From: Pseudomonadota bacterium
GTDB taxonomy: Bacteria > Desulfobacterota > JADFVX01
Direction of reading: 5' to 3'
NCBI GenBank assembly: GCA_015222555.1
Contig: JADFVM010000071.1
Coordinates: forward strand, 1-17,186
DNA: 17,186 nucleotides
In this document: piece after piece, positions 1 to 7,569 of the stretch
Layout: every line of letters starts with the position of its first letter
How positions within the stretch are numbered: the first letter of the stretch is position 1
Position numbers and translations under genes: made by a program
Notes under the pieces: model-generated
Databases searched by the model: none
What the model saw: the letters and a program-made list of their open reading frames with translations, nothing else
Told to the model about the DNA's origin: nothing

Positions 1-59
1 GGATCTGCCGCCTTTAAGGCCGAGTCAAATATAGTGCGAAGTGCTTCTTTTCTATTCAT
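1..59 (-). CDS. N-terminus of a probable glycerate kinase (partial)
   Basis: The minus strand opens an ATG reading frame at 59 that runs off the window after 19 full codons. The visible peptide begins MNRKEALRTIF and continues to ALKAADP. A basic start followed by EALR-x-IF and ALKA-x-DP is the usual N-terminus of the glycerate 2-kinase (GckA/MOFRL, DUF4147) family, which phosphorylates D-glycerate in the cytoplasm. No strong Shine-Dalgarno precedes the ATG. It points the same way as the three-gene unit at 402-4319 but is separated from it by about 340 bp of repeats, so it is probably a separate unit. Only 19 codons are visible, so the family call rests on this short match and could be wrong. 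Confidence 0.5.
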   Translation of the reverse strand, partial: MNRKEALRTIFDSALKAAD

Positions 60-401
60 TTCGAGTAAGGAATCATTTGTTTTGAATTTTTGGTCATCCC
101 GAATTAGAAAGGATAGTCTAAAACTATCATAAGAGAATTGGGAGGGCAATAAGCTTTTAGGGAAAATGAAGAGGGGATAACTTTAGAGAAATTTCAGGGG
201 CTTAAAGCCTGTACAGGCAAGGCCTGTCGAAGGGCATCACTCACGCCTGCTTCGACTAGCTCAGCATGACAAAGATGGTGTCACCAGAAGCCTAATCTGA
301 GTTTATCGAAGAGCCTGTCGAAGGGCCTTCTTACGCCATTATCATGATTCGACTGAGCATGTCCTGAGTTTTCATCGAAGGGCTCAGTAGACAGGACAGG
401 T
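60..401. other. Gene-free, repeat-rich intergenic region
   Basis: I see no convincing coding frame here. The part nearest the partial kinase gene has a small perfect hairpin (6-bp arms 112-117 and 123-128, 5-nt loop) that could sit in that gene's leader. From about 200 onward the region is filled with short degenerate repeats, described separately. I see no classic intrinsic terminator after the M20 gene that ends at 402. Confidence 0.5.
207..390. repeat. Cluster of short interspersed repeats with core CCTGTCGAAGGGC
   Basis: A 14-mer, GCCTGTCGAAGGGC, occurs identically at 222-235 and 313-326. Related degenerate copies in both orientations follow: CTTCGACTAGCTCAGCATGA from 250, TTTATCGAAGAGCC just before 313, and CATCGAAGGGCTCAG from 373. 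A perfect 12-bp palindrome, GCCTGTACAGGC, lies at 207-218. The wording resembles the CTTCGACAGGCTCAG-type intergenic repeats found across many proteobacterial genomes (recalled, not searched). The cluster follows directly on the end of the M20 gene. Confidence 0.6.
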
Positions 402-1607
402 TCAGCTTTCGAGATAATTCACAGCAATCCAGGCCATCAATTCTGTTCCGACGAAAAGTGACTCTTCATCGACATCAAAACTGGAATTATGCAGAGATGA
501 TGTGATCCCATTATCCGCATTACCCGTGCCAAGCCTGAAGAGCGCACCGGGAATCTTTTCCGTAAAAAGGGCAAAATCCTCCGATCCCATCATCGGTTCG
601 TTGAGAAGAATGACCTTGTCATCGCCTATAACCTGAGAAGCACACTGACTTACAAGGTTGTCTACTTCCTTATCATTTGACACGGAAGGACAATCAAAAC
701 TGTAGGAAAACTTGTATTTAGCTCCCATAGCGCCGGCAATGCCCTTGACGACATCCTCAATAAGTGTTGGCATTCTTTCCCGCAACTTCAGGTCCAGGGT
801 ACGCACTGTCCCCTCCATTTCCACATGGTCGGCAACAATATTTTCCGCTGTCCCCCCCTTAATAGTGCCGATGGAGATAACAGACGGCTGCAAGGGATCC
901 GTACGCCTGCTCACAATATGATGCAGGGCATTTATCATCATAGAAGAGACCAAAACAGCATCCACCGTCTGGTGCGGCCTTGAAGCGTGACCGCTTCTTC
1001 CATTCACAACGATTTTTATCCGGTCTGCCGCCGCCGTCATCATGCCGGGCCTGTGACCGACAGTTCCAACCTGCAATTCCGGAAAACAGTGGAGAGCGAC
1101 AATGGCAGAAGGCACAGGATCTTCAAGGACACCCTCTTTAATCATCGATTCTGCACCCGTTGTAATCTCCTCTGCCGGCTGAAAAATGAATTTCACACTC
1201 CCCTTCAGCCTCTCCCTTACAGAACCAAGAGTAATGGCAGCACCCAACAAAACCGTAGTATGCACATCATGTCCGCAGGCATGCATAACACCGGGCACTT
1301 TTGATGCGTAGTCAACATCCTTTTTATCCTGTATGGGTAATGCATCCATGTCTGCCCGGAGAGCAATGGTCTTCCCTTCCAGGCGCCCCCTGAGAATTCC
1401 CACAACACCATGACCGCCGACACCCCTTTTCACTTCTATATCGTTGGCTTCCAGAATGCCTGCAATAAAGGCGGCAGTATCCTTCTCATTTCCGCTTAAC
1501 TCGGGGTTCATGTGAATCTCCCGCCTGAACTTGACAAGCCGGTCCTTCATCTTAGAAACTTTGTTGTTTATTTCTTCAAGAACTATTTTTTTATTTAATT
1601 CATCCAT
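402..1607 (-). CDS. M20-family amidohydrolase (aminoacylase/carboxypeptidase type)
   Basis: A metal-dependent hydrolase of the M20D group, which cleaves N-acyl amino acids or short peptides in the cytoplasm. Metal-binding signatures are present: a HACGHDVH motif near residues 110-117, the catalytic QPAEE near 144-148, an ALHCFPE segment near 172-178, the dimerisation-domain GHASRPHQTVDAV and the C-terminal MGSEDFALF. At about 401 residues it is full length, and it has no signal peptide. The start used is ATG at 1607; a GTG at 1610 directly before it is an equal alternative. The start overlaps the end of the GGT-like gene by 8 bp (11 bp with the GTG), so the two are probably translationally coupled. 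As the last gene of the unit, it could hydrolyse an amide released or made by the upstream enzymes. The exact substrate cannot be read from sequence. Confidence 0.9.
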   Translation of the reverse strand: MDELNKKIVLEEINNKVSKMKDRLVKFRREIHMNPELSGNEKDTAAFIAGILEANDIEVKRGVGGHGVVGILRGRLEGKTIALRADMDALPIQDKKDVDYASKVPGVMHACGHDVHTTVLLGAAITLGSVRERLKGSVKFIFQPAEEITTGAESMIKEGVLEDPVPSAIVALHCFPELQVGTVGHRPGMMTAAADRIKIVVNGRSGHASRPHQTVDAVLVSSMMINALHHIVSRRTDPLQPSVISIGTIKGGTAENIVADHVEMEGTVRTLDLKLRERMPTLIEDVVKGIAGAMGAKYKFSYSFDCPSVSNDKEVDNLVSQCASQVIGDDKVILLNEPMMGSEDFALFTEKIPGALFRLGTGNADNGITSSLHNSSFDVDEESLFVGTELMAWIAVNYLES

Positions 1608-3174
1608 CACTCTTTAAACACACTCCTCCCCTTCTTGCGTCACCTGCACCGGACAATAGCTTTCCAGAATTATGGCTAACTGCTGTATGAACGCCACCGA
1701 AATACATATTTTGTTGACTCCAATTTTTTATCGATACATTATGAATTTTGAGATCATCAAGTTCATCTTTATTAATTCCTTTTTCTGCATGAAAAGTCTC
1801 CCCGTCCCAATGACACCTCGGGGCATTAACAGCCTCATTAACAGGCAGGCCATGATCAATGACATTTAAAATAACCTGCAATATGGCATTCCTTATCCTG
1901 TTGCTGCCACCGCTTCCCAGCACCAATTCGGGCCGCATATCCTTCATGACTATTGTAGGCGCCATCATGGAGGAAAGCCTCATCCCCGGTTCATGGCTAT
2001 GAAAACCATGGGGGTTGATATCCTCTTCGCCAAGCATATTGTTGAGCATTATACCGGTACCAGGGATAAAATAGCCACACCCTTCACCGTTTGAAGTCGT
2101 CACGGATGCCGCATTTCCCTCATTATCAATAATGCTGAGGTGAGTTGTATTTCCCGTTCCACTAACATCAGGCATGAGAGATGGTTGAGTACTTTCTTTA
2201 ACCTTATCCCTGTAACGGGAAAGGGTATCATTGGAAAGAAAATGGTGAACCAGATCTTCGTCATACACTCGATGATTAAAGTCTGCCCCTCGCGCCTCAT
2301 TCGTCACTGTCATGACATCAAAGAGCAGCTTCAGATAAGCACAGCTATTATGAGGCATGGAGGCAAGGTTATAGGTCTCAAGCAGTTTGAGCGAAAAGGC
2401 TATCAAACATCCGCCGGAAGATGGAGGGGGATTGGTATAAACCTTACGGCCATGATAATCAACTTCAAGGGGCGATCTCACCCTGGCACTGTATGTCGAC
2501 AGGTCTTCCTCTGTAATAAAACCACCTTCTCCAAAAGCGTCCACTATGCTGGCCAGCCAATCACCTTCATAGAAAGCGTGGAGACCTTCCGTGGCCAGAA
2601 ATTCAAGAGTATTCGCCATATCGGGATTAAAGAGCCTCTCACCCTCTTTAAGCAGTTTTCCATGAGGCGCATAAATCGTTCGCCCTTCCTCAGAGGCCGT
2701 TAGTATGGCCCCCAGGATGCTGTTAAAATAGGCCTGCTGTTTATTCAGGACGATCCCATTTCTTGCATAGGATATGGCAGGCGACAAGAGCGTTGGCAGC
2801 GGGAGTGTACAGTGGACTTCATAGACTTGGGAGAGGCCTGCAAGAGAACCGGGCACTGCCGCTGCCCCTTTGCCGACATGAAATTCCTGAACTGTATCGG
2901 TAAAATCCATTGATATGGGATAAAAATGAAGCTCATCCGTCCTCTTCCCCCCCTTTCCAGGCATGTCAGGGAAGAAATCATAAACAACTGTTTTATTATC
3001 CTTTGTATGGCCCATAAAAAAGCCACCTCCACCGATACCGGTAAGAGCCGGTTCACAGACAAAGGACGAAAAGGTTGCAGCAACGGCGGCATCAAAGGCG
3101 TTGCCACCCATTTCCAGCATTTCAACAGCTGTTTTTGCCGTCAATTCATGGCCCGCCGAGACAACGCCCTTCAT
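1600..3174 (-). CDS. Gamma-glutamyltransferase-like Ntn hydrolase
   Basis: A GGT-family N-terminal-nucleophile hydrolase, normally made as a precursor that cuts itself before a threonine to give large and small subunits. The cleavage site is visible as GNTTHLSIID, with Thr343 the predicted nucleophile. It is followed by SVTTSNGEG and PGTGIMLNNMLGEED, then the C-terminal GSGGSNRIRN and NAPRCHWDGE. The N-terminal GHELTAKTAVEML and PALTGIGGGGFF segments are also typical. The length (524 residues) is normal for the mature enzyme, but there is no signal peptide, so it looks cytoplasmic, unlike the periplasmic E. coli enzyme. The segment aligned with the glutamate-binding arginine of canonical GGT reads YDFFPDMPGK and lacks that Arg, so classical glutathione turnover is doubtful. 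It overlaps the upstream ligase by 4 bp (ATGA), with AAGGAGG ten bases ahead of its ATG. Confidence 0.9.
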   Translation of the reverse strand: MKGVVSAGHELTAKTAVEMLEMGGNAFDAAVAATFSSFVCEPALTGIGGGGFFMGHTKDNKTVVYDFFPDMPGKGGKRTDELHFYPISMDFTDTVQEFHVGKGAAAVPGSLAGLSQVYEVHCTLPLPTLLSPAISYARNGIVLNKQQAYFNSILGAILTASEEGRTIYAPHGKLLKEGERLFNPDMANTLEFLATEGLHAFYEGDWLASIVDAFGEGGFITEEDLSTYSARVRSPLEVDYHGRKVYTNPPPSSGGCLIAFSLKLLETYNLASMPHNSCAYLKLLFDVMTVTNEARGADFNHRVYDEDLVHHFLSNDTLSRYRDKVKESTQPSLMPDVSGTGNTTHLSIIDNEGNAASVTTSNGEGCGYFIPGTGIMLNNMLGEEDINPHGFHSHEPGMRLSSMMAPTIVMKDMRPELVLGSGGSNRIRNAILQVILNVIDHGLPVNEAVNAPRCHWDGETFHAEKGINKDELDDLKIHNVSIKNWSQQNMYFGGVHTAVSHNSGKLLSGAGDARRGGVCLKSDG

Positions 3175-4319
3175 AAGGCTGTTGCCTCCTTAGAGAATCC
3201 CTTTTTCAAATCGTCAAGCAAAGTTTCTGACAGGTATTTAACGACATCTTTCAGATCATTATTTTTCTTCCACACTTCAAGCTGCCTTGTGGCACCATCG
3301 CCTTCAGCCATCATTGCTTCAATTGAATGCAGGTATTGAGTGGAATGAAGTTTCCTGGATTCGGGTTCTACAAAAGAAATCAGATTTCGAATTGCCTCTT
3401 TTGTCTTAAGCGTATGAAGGCCATCTTCTGTAATCAGTTCGCCGTCGAGTCCATACCTGCAGGCCCGCCACTTGTTTTCACGGACTATCCATGGGTGAGG
3501 TTTATTGAAGAGATGCCCGCCATCGTAATCATTACCCAGTTTGGCCACAAGGGCCTGAATGAGTGCTGCAATGGCAAGAACTTCAGAGATTGTCTGAGGC
3601 GTATCACATATTCTGACTTCTATGGTCCCGAAATCGGGGTGAGGCCTTACATCCCACCAGATTTCACGAATTGTCTCTATAGTGCCGGTGGCGATATAAC
3701 TGTCAACAAAATGGGTGTAATCTTTCCAGTGTTTGAAATAAAAAGGGAGCCCTGCCGTAGGCAAGGTCTCAAATATCTTCGACCGATAGGACCGGAGCCC
3801 CGTATCTTCCCCCTCCCAGAAAGGGGAATTTGAAGAAAGAGCCAAAAAATGGGGCAGGTAGGAGAGGAGTCTGTTCATAACATAAATGCACTTTTCACCA
3901 CCGTCCATACCGATATGAACATGCAGACCGAAAATATTAAAACGTCGGGCAACGATTTGGAGAGCATCCAGAAGACGTTCATACCGGTCATTTTCCGTTA
4001 TTTTTTGGTCTTTCCAACTTGAGAAGGGATGACTGCCTGCCAGGCTGAGCAATGAATTATGATTAGACGCTTCCTTTAAAAGAATATTGAATTTTTCATA
4101 GAGGTCCGTCCCGGCCTCACTAACATCGGAACAGATGTCCGTGTTGACTTCAATATTTGACATCATGAATTCATGTTTGATGGAACTGTGATACTCATTG
4201 AGCGAGCCTATAATCTTGGTGGATCTGTGAGTGAGGGCAAGGCTCTCTTTATCGACGAGCTGGACCTCAACTTCGATACCGAGAGTATATCCCTTAGATT
4301 GTTGAAATTTAATGGACAT
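3171..4319 (-). CDS. Glutamate-cysteine ligase type 2 / carboxylate-amine ligase (GCS2, YbdK-like)
   Basis: An ATP-dependent ligase that joins the gamma-carboxylate of glutamate (or a related acid) to an amine such as that of cysteine. The frame shows the GCS2 hallmarks: YTLGIEVEVQLVD at the N-terminus, FGLHVHIGM near residue 130, then LALSSNSPFWEGEDTGLRSYR and a REIWWDVRPHPDFGTIEVRICD segment that carries metal/substrate residues. The length (382 aa) fits YbdK-like ligases. An AAAGGA Shine-Dalgarno lies just ahead of the ATG. It is the first gene of a three-gene unit with the GGT-like and M20 genes. No glutathione synthetase (gshB) lies nearby, so the product may be a gamma-glutamyl compound other than glutathione. 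Confidence 0.88.
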   Translation of the reverse strand: MSIKFQQSKGYTLGIEVEVQLVDKESLALTHRSTKIIGSLNEYHSSIKHEFMMSNIEVNTDICSDVSEAGTDLYEKFNILLKEASNHNSLLSLAGSHPFSSWKDQKITENDRYERLLDALQIVARRFNIFGLHVHIGMDGGEKCIYVMNRLLSYLPHFLALSSNSPFWEGEDTGLRSYRSKIFETLPTAGLPFYFKHWKDYTHFVDSYIATGTIETIREIWWDVRPHPDFGTIEVRICDTPQTISEVLAIAALIQALVAKLGNDYDGGHLFNKPHPWIVRENKWRACRYGLDGELITEDGLHTLKTKEAIRNLISFVEPESRKLHSTQYLHSIEAMMAEGDGATRQLEVWKKNNDLKDVVKYLSETLLDDLKKGFSKEATAL

Positions 4320-4351
4320 AATTCCTTTTATAAGATGAGGATGATCTTAAA

Positions 4352-4380
4352 AAAGTACCATTTTTACTGACTTAAATCAA
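4352..4380 (-). promoter_or_regulatory. Candidate sigma70-type promoter for the GCS2-GGT-M20 unit
   Basis: On the minus strand TTGATT (4375-4380) is followed after 17 bp by TACTTT (4352-4357), with a TG dinucleotide just upstream giving an extended -10. The -10 matches the consensus only partly. The position, about 30 bp ahead of the GCS2 ATG, is right. It also overlaps the end of the decayed coding fragment. Confidence 0.3.
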
Positions 4381-4536
4381 CTGAAAGGGGGAATAATGGC
4401 TTTAACAAAAAAAAGCGGATTAAGGTTAGTCGGCGCGTCATTATTAGAAGTAACGGTAACGTCAGCAACGCCCATTGTTGCATCAATATAAATCTTGAGT
4501 TCATTAGCATCCGTATCATAAGTTACGGCAAAATGC
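4377..4536 (-). pseudogene. Decayed coding fragment (frameshifted remnant)
   Basis: Minus-strand translation of this gap gives two protein-like stretches in adjacent frames: AVTYDTDANE (about 4530-4501) and then LKIYIDATMGVADVTVTSNN (4499-4440), which runs on to a TGA at 4377-4379. They join only if one A in a GAAA run at 4500-4503 is skipped. There is no start codon and upstream stops close the first frame. The wording (VTYD...LKIYIDAT) resembles a beta-sandwich strand pair of LamG/concanavalin-like or similar surface domains. I read this as the tail of a lost gene. It could equally be chance, since the stretch is only about 50 codons. Confidence 0.3.
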
Positions 4537-4580
4537 TAAAGATGTTATAGCATGGAAGGGGAAACTTTCAAAAAAAGAAC

Positions 4581-4609
4581 AAAAAAAACGGCAGGATTTC
4601 TCCTGCCGT
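4581..4609 (-). terminator. Intrinsic terminator of the LysM lipoprotein gene
   Basis: A perfect 9-bp GC-rich stem (arms 4588-4596 and 4601-4609, 4-nt loop) is followed on the minus strand by eight T residues and then a further T-rich stretch. It lies about 24 bp past the stop of the LysM gene, a textbook rho-independent terminator for that strand. Confidence 0.9.
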
Positions 4610-4632
4610 CTCATATTCACATACTTTTTAAA

Positions 4633-5121
4633 CTATTTACCGTCCCACAATGACCAGGGACCTCTTGTTTTTGCCTCATGCACAGCTGACTCAATCTCGG
4701 CTTCAGAAGCATCTCTGGGAATCTCAAATGTCTGATTTGGATAGATCAGGTCAGGGTCTTTAATCTGATCCAGATTTGCCTTATATATGATGGGCCACTG
4801 GAAAGGATCGTCATAACCGTCCGAAGACGCTGAAATACGCCAAAGGTTTTCACCTTTTTCAACTGTATGCGTTGAGCTGACAACAGGTGCCGGTTCCTCT
4901 ACGACAGCTTCCTCTACGACAGCTTCCTCTACGACAGCTTCCTCAACAACAGCTTCCTCTACGACAGCTTCTTCAACAACTGGCTCCTCGACAGCCACAA
5001 CCGCCTCGGATGTTGCCATTTCTTCCGGAGGTGCCTCTTTACTGCACCCGGATAACAAAAGCGCGATGAAGACTGACATAATTATAACAGTGATGGCACC
5101 AGAGCTTCGCTCTAATTTCAT
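4633..5121 (-). CDS. LysM-domain lipoprotein with VVEEA repeats
   Basis: A 162-residue secreted protein. Residues 1-26 are a lipoprotein signal peptide ending in the lipobox LLSGC, with Cys26 the predicted lipidation site. Serine at +2 suggests sorting to the outer membrane. A low-complexity acidic linker follows, with six VVEEA/VVEEP pentapeptides at residues 48-77. The C-terminal part (about 84-135) is a LysM domain (HTVEKGENLWRIS...IYKANLDQIKDPDLIYPNQTFEIP), which binds peptidoglycan N-acetylglucosamine glycans. The linker would let the domain reach the cell wall from the outer membrane. A GGGAGG Shine-Dalgarno lies 7 bp before the ATG. It has its own promoter upstream and terminator downstream, so it is probably monocistronic although it follows hisC. 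Confidence 0.9.
   Translation of the reverse strand: MKLERSSGAITVIIMSVFIALLLSGCSKEAPPEEMATSEAVVAVEEPVVEEAVVEEAVVEEAVVEEAVVEEAVVEEPAPVVSSTHTVEKGENLWRISASSDGYDDPFQWPIIYKANLDQIKDPDLIYPNQTFEIPRDASEAEIESAVHEAKTRGPWSLWDGK
4891..4980 (-). repeat. 15-bp tandem repeat (6 units) encoding VVEEA
   Basis: Six in-frame 15-bp units, read on the plus strand as variants of AGCTTCCTCTACGAC. Units 2, 3 and 5 are identical, units 4 and 6 carry only synonymous changes (CAACAAC endings, one CTTC), and unit 1 ends in CGG (Pro codon on the minus strand). A unit length divisible by three means gain or loss of copies keeps the frame and only changes linker length. Confidence 0.95.
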
Positions 5122-5166
5122 TGAAAACCTCCCGACAAAAAATAATTAAACTAAACTAAAAAAACA

Positions 5167-5194
5167 ATACTAACATACACAAATTAATTGTCAA
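5167..5194 (-). promoter_or_regulatory. Sigma70-type promoter for the LysM lipoprotein gene
   Basis: On the minus strand a perfect TTGACA -35 (5189-5194) is followed after 16 bp by TAGTAT (5167-5172), preceded by TGT, an extended -10. The -35 lies 8 bp past the hisC stop. It places the start of transcription roughly 40 bp before the LysM ATG. Confidence 0.75.
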
Positions 5195-5201
5195 ATATTT
5201 T

Positions 5202-6266
5202 TTAGGGTTTTTGTTTAAAGTTTTTCATTTCTTGAAGAAAAATGGTATTTTCATCCTGAGTTCCCACCGTAACTCTCATGCAGTTTTCCAAAGGACCCGC
5301 CGAGTTGAGATTCCGTATGAGTACACCTTTTTCAATGAGATAATTAAACAGTTCTTCACTGTCATTCACTCTGAAAAGGATAAAATTGGCATCCGTTTTA
5401 AAGGGTGAGGCAAAACCCAGGGCCTTAAGAGAACGGTACAGTTTTGCCCTTTCTTCAATAATGCGCTCAATTCCCTCATTAATCTCCTTATCGAACTTTA
5501 GTGAGCTTAGTGCCGCTATTCGGGACATGGAAGTTATATTATAGGGAAGTCGAACCCTGTTAAGCAGATCGGCCACTTCTGTTGATCCAACAAGGACGCC
5601 CAATCTTAAAGAAGCAAATCCTATCTTGGACAGTGTACGAAGAATAATCAGGTTGGGAGAGGTGGCAAGTTTATCCAATAAGGTCTTTCTGCTGTAGTCA
5701 AAGTAGGCCTCATCAACGACAACGATCCCCTTCGATTGAGCTATAATCTCCTCAATCACTTCACGCGAAAAGCAGTTGCCCGTTGGATTGTTGGGGTAGC
5801 TGATAAAGGTTATTGAAGGTCCACATCTTATCTTTTCCAGGATAGAAGTCGGCTCCAGCTCAAAAGATTCATCGAGAGGAAGAGGCATCACCTCTTCGCC
5901 AAGAGAGAAAGCGATGTTTTTATACATGGAAAAAGTCGGGGTGGGAAACACCACTGGGAAGCCCTGGCCACCAAAGGCCATTATTATCATCTGGATAAGC
6001 TCGTCTGAGCCGTTCCCGAGAACAAGCTGTTCCTTTTTGACGCCTATTCTTTCTGCCAGTAATTGGCGAAGGTCTTCGCACTCGGGATCAGGATAACGGT
6101 TAAAATCGAGGGCTGACACCTCATTTGAGATAAATCGCCTAATTTCCTCGGAAAGGTTATAAGGATTTTCATTGGCATGAAGTTTGACAGGCACATCGGG
6201 TTCATCAACATGATAGGCCCTGAGTCCTTTGACCTGAGGCCGCAGAAGTTCATTGATATTTTTCAA
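5202..6266 (-). CDS. hisC: Histidinol-phosphate aminotransferase
   Basis: A PLP-dependent fold-type I aminotransferase that converts imidazole-acetol phosphate and glutamate to histidinol phosphate in histidine synthesis. Visible features are LHANENPY near residues 29-36, NGSDE at 85-89, the YPNNPTGN motif at 157-164, DEAYFDY at 185-191 and the PLP-binding lysine in LSKIGFASLRLG (Lys214). At 354 residues it is full length. The start codon is TTG at 6266, immediately after the hisD TAA, with GGTGAGG about 8 bp upstream, so it is tightly coupled to hisD. It is the last gene of the murA-hisG-hisD-hisC run, and I see no terminator before the LysM promoter. Confidence 0.96.
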   Translation of the reverse strand: MKNINELLRPQVKGLRAYHVDEPDVPVKLHANENPYNLSEEIRRFISNEVSALDFNRYPDPECEDLRQLLAERIGVKKEQLVLGNGSDELIQMIIMAFGGQGFPVVFPTPTFSMYKNIAFSLGEEVMPLPLDESFELEPTSILEKIRCGPSITFISYPNNPTGNCFSREVIEEIIAQSKGIVVVDEAYFDYSRKTLLDKLATSPNLIILRTLSKIGFASLRLGVLVGSTEVADLLNRVRLPYNITSMSRIAALSSLKFDKEINEGIERIIEERAKLYRSLKALGFASPFKTDANFILFRVNDSEELFNYLIEKGVLIRNLNSAGPLENCMRVTVGTQDENTIFLQEMKNFKQKP

Positions 6267-7568
6267 TTAAATCGCCTCACCCATGCGGATTCTGACAGTG
6301 TTTCCATGGCCCTCGAGACCCTCAACATCGGCAATCAGCTCTGCCTCGCGGCCAATTTTACTGAAGGCTTCTTTTGTAAAGGACAAGAGGCTTGAACGTT
6401 TCAGGAAATCATAGGTGCCAAGGGGCGAAAAAAACTTCGCTGAGCCACCGGTAGGAAGGACATGGTTTGGGCCGGCAACGTAATCACCCAAGGCCTCAGG
6501 AGTGTAATGGCCCATAAAGATAGCGCCGGCATTATTAACTTTTTCCAGGTGTTTCTCCGGCTCATCAAGGGCAAGTTCCAGATGTTCCGGGGCCATGTCG
6601 TTTGAAAGATTAAAGGCCTCCTCCAGAGTATTTGCTATGATGATTACTCCCCTGTTATCTATTGAGGCTTTGGCAATATCTCTTCTTTTAAGTTTTTCCA
6701 CCTGTCTCGACAGTTCATCCGACACACGCCTTCCGAATTCTTCCGATGTTGTAATGAGTGTGGAGGATGCCATCTCGTCATGTTCTGCCTGCGCCAGCAT
6801 GTCAGCCGCGATATATGACGGCTCACCGCTTCCATCGGAAATAATCAAAACCTCACTGGGACCGGCAATCATATCTATATCGACTACACCAAAAACCATT
6901 TTCTTGGCCGTGGCGACAAAGATATTACCGGGCCCGACAATTTTATCCACATTAGGGATGGTCTCCGTTCCATAGGCAAGGGCTGCCACAGCCTGTGCGC
7001 CTCCTACGGGATAGACAGCGTCCACACCGGCAATTTTTGCAGCAGCAAGAAGGTACTTGTTTTTCTCCCCCCCTGGTGTAGGAACGACCATAATAACCTG
7101 CTTCACACCGGCGACACGGGCGGGAATCGTGTTCATAAGGACAGACGATGGGTAGGCCGCCTTTCCTCCGGGCACATAGATACCGACCTTTTCCAGAGGC
7201 CTTACCAACTGGCCAAGAATTATACCCTCTTCATCCTCGCTGGCCCAACTCTCCTCCAACTGTTTTTCATGAAAAGTCCTGATCCTCTCAGCGGCTATGG
7301 TAAGTGCCTTTTTGACATCACTTTCGATGGCATTAAAGGCTTCTTCTATCTCATCTTCACTGACCTTCAATTTTTCCGACGTCGTTGTAAAATTGTCGAA
7401 GCGGGCCGTATATTCCAGTAAGGCCGCATCGCCCCTCTTTTTAACATTGAGAAGGATCTCAGTAACAATACCATCGACATTACCGGCATCGTCCTCACCT
7501 CTTTTTAGTATCTCTGCAAATAGGGCGTCAAAATGGCTGTCACTTGTTTTTATAATCCTGATTGCCAT
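6267..7568 (-). CDS. hisD: Histidinol dehydrogenase
   Basis: A zinc- and NAD-dependent enzyme that oxidises L-histidinol to L-histidine in two steps. The 433-residue frame has the family signature through IAGPSEVLII and the zinc/catalytic residues in their expected places: Gln260 and His263 in AQAEHDE, the Glu327-His328 pair in MAPEHLE, Asp362 in ALGDYVAGPNHVLPT and His421 in GLEGHGNTVRIR. The ATG at 7568 is one base past the hisG stop (TAA 7570-7572), and the stop abuts the hisC TTG. The operon is contiguous. Confidence 0.98.
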   Translation of the reverse strand: MAIRIIKTSDSHFDALFAEILKRGEDDAGNVDGIVTEILLNVKKRGDAALLEYTARFDNFTTTSEKLKVSEDEIEEAFNAIESDVKKALTIAAERIRTFHEKQLEESWASEDEEGIILGQLVRPLEKVGIYVPGGKAAYPSSVLMNTIPARVAGVKQVIMVVPTPGGEKNKYLLAAAKIAGVDAVYPVGGAQAVAALAYGTETIPNVDKIVGPGNIFVATAKKMVFGVVDIDMIAGPSEVLIISDGSGEPSYIAADMLAQAEHDEMASSTLITTSEEFGRRVSDELSRQVEKLKRRDIAKASIDNRGVIIIANTLEEAFNLSNDMAPEHLELALDEPEKHLEKVNNAGAIFMGHYTPEALGDYVAGPNHVLPTGGSAKFFSPLGTYDFLKRSSLLSFTKEAFSKIGREAELIADVEGLEGHGNTVRIRMGEAI

Positions 7569-7569
7569 G

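Noticed and set aside
207..390. CRISPR-like array
   Set aside because: Repeat copies differ in orientation, length and spacing, and there are no unique spacers of constant size or cas genes.
402..4319. New defence or toxin-antitoxin system
   Set aside because: All three genes are recognisable metabolic enzymes; nothing in the window has nuclease, toxin, or sensor-effector features.
4887..5069. Plus-strand frame rich in RQLPL repeats
   Set aside because: It is the antisense shadow of the VVEEA minisatellite in the LysM lipoprotein gene.
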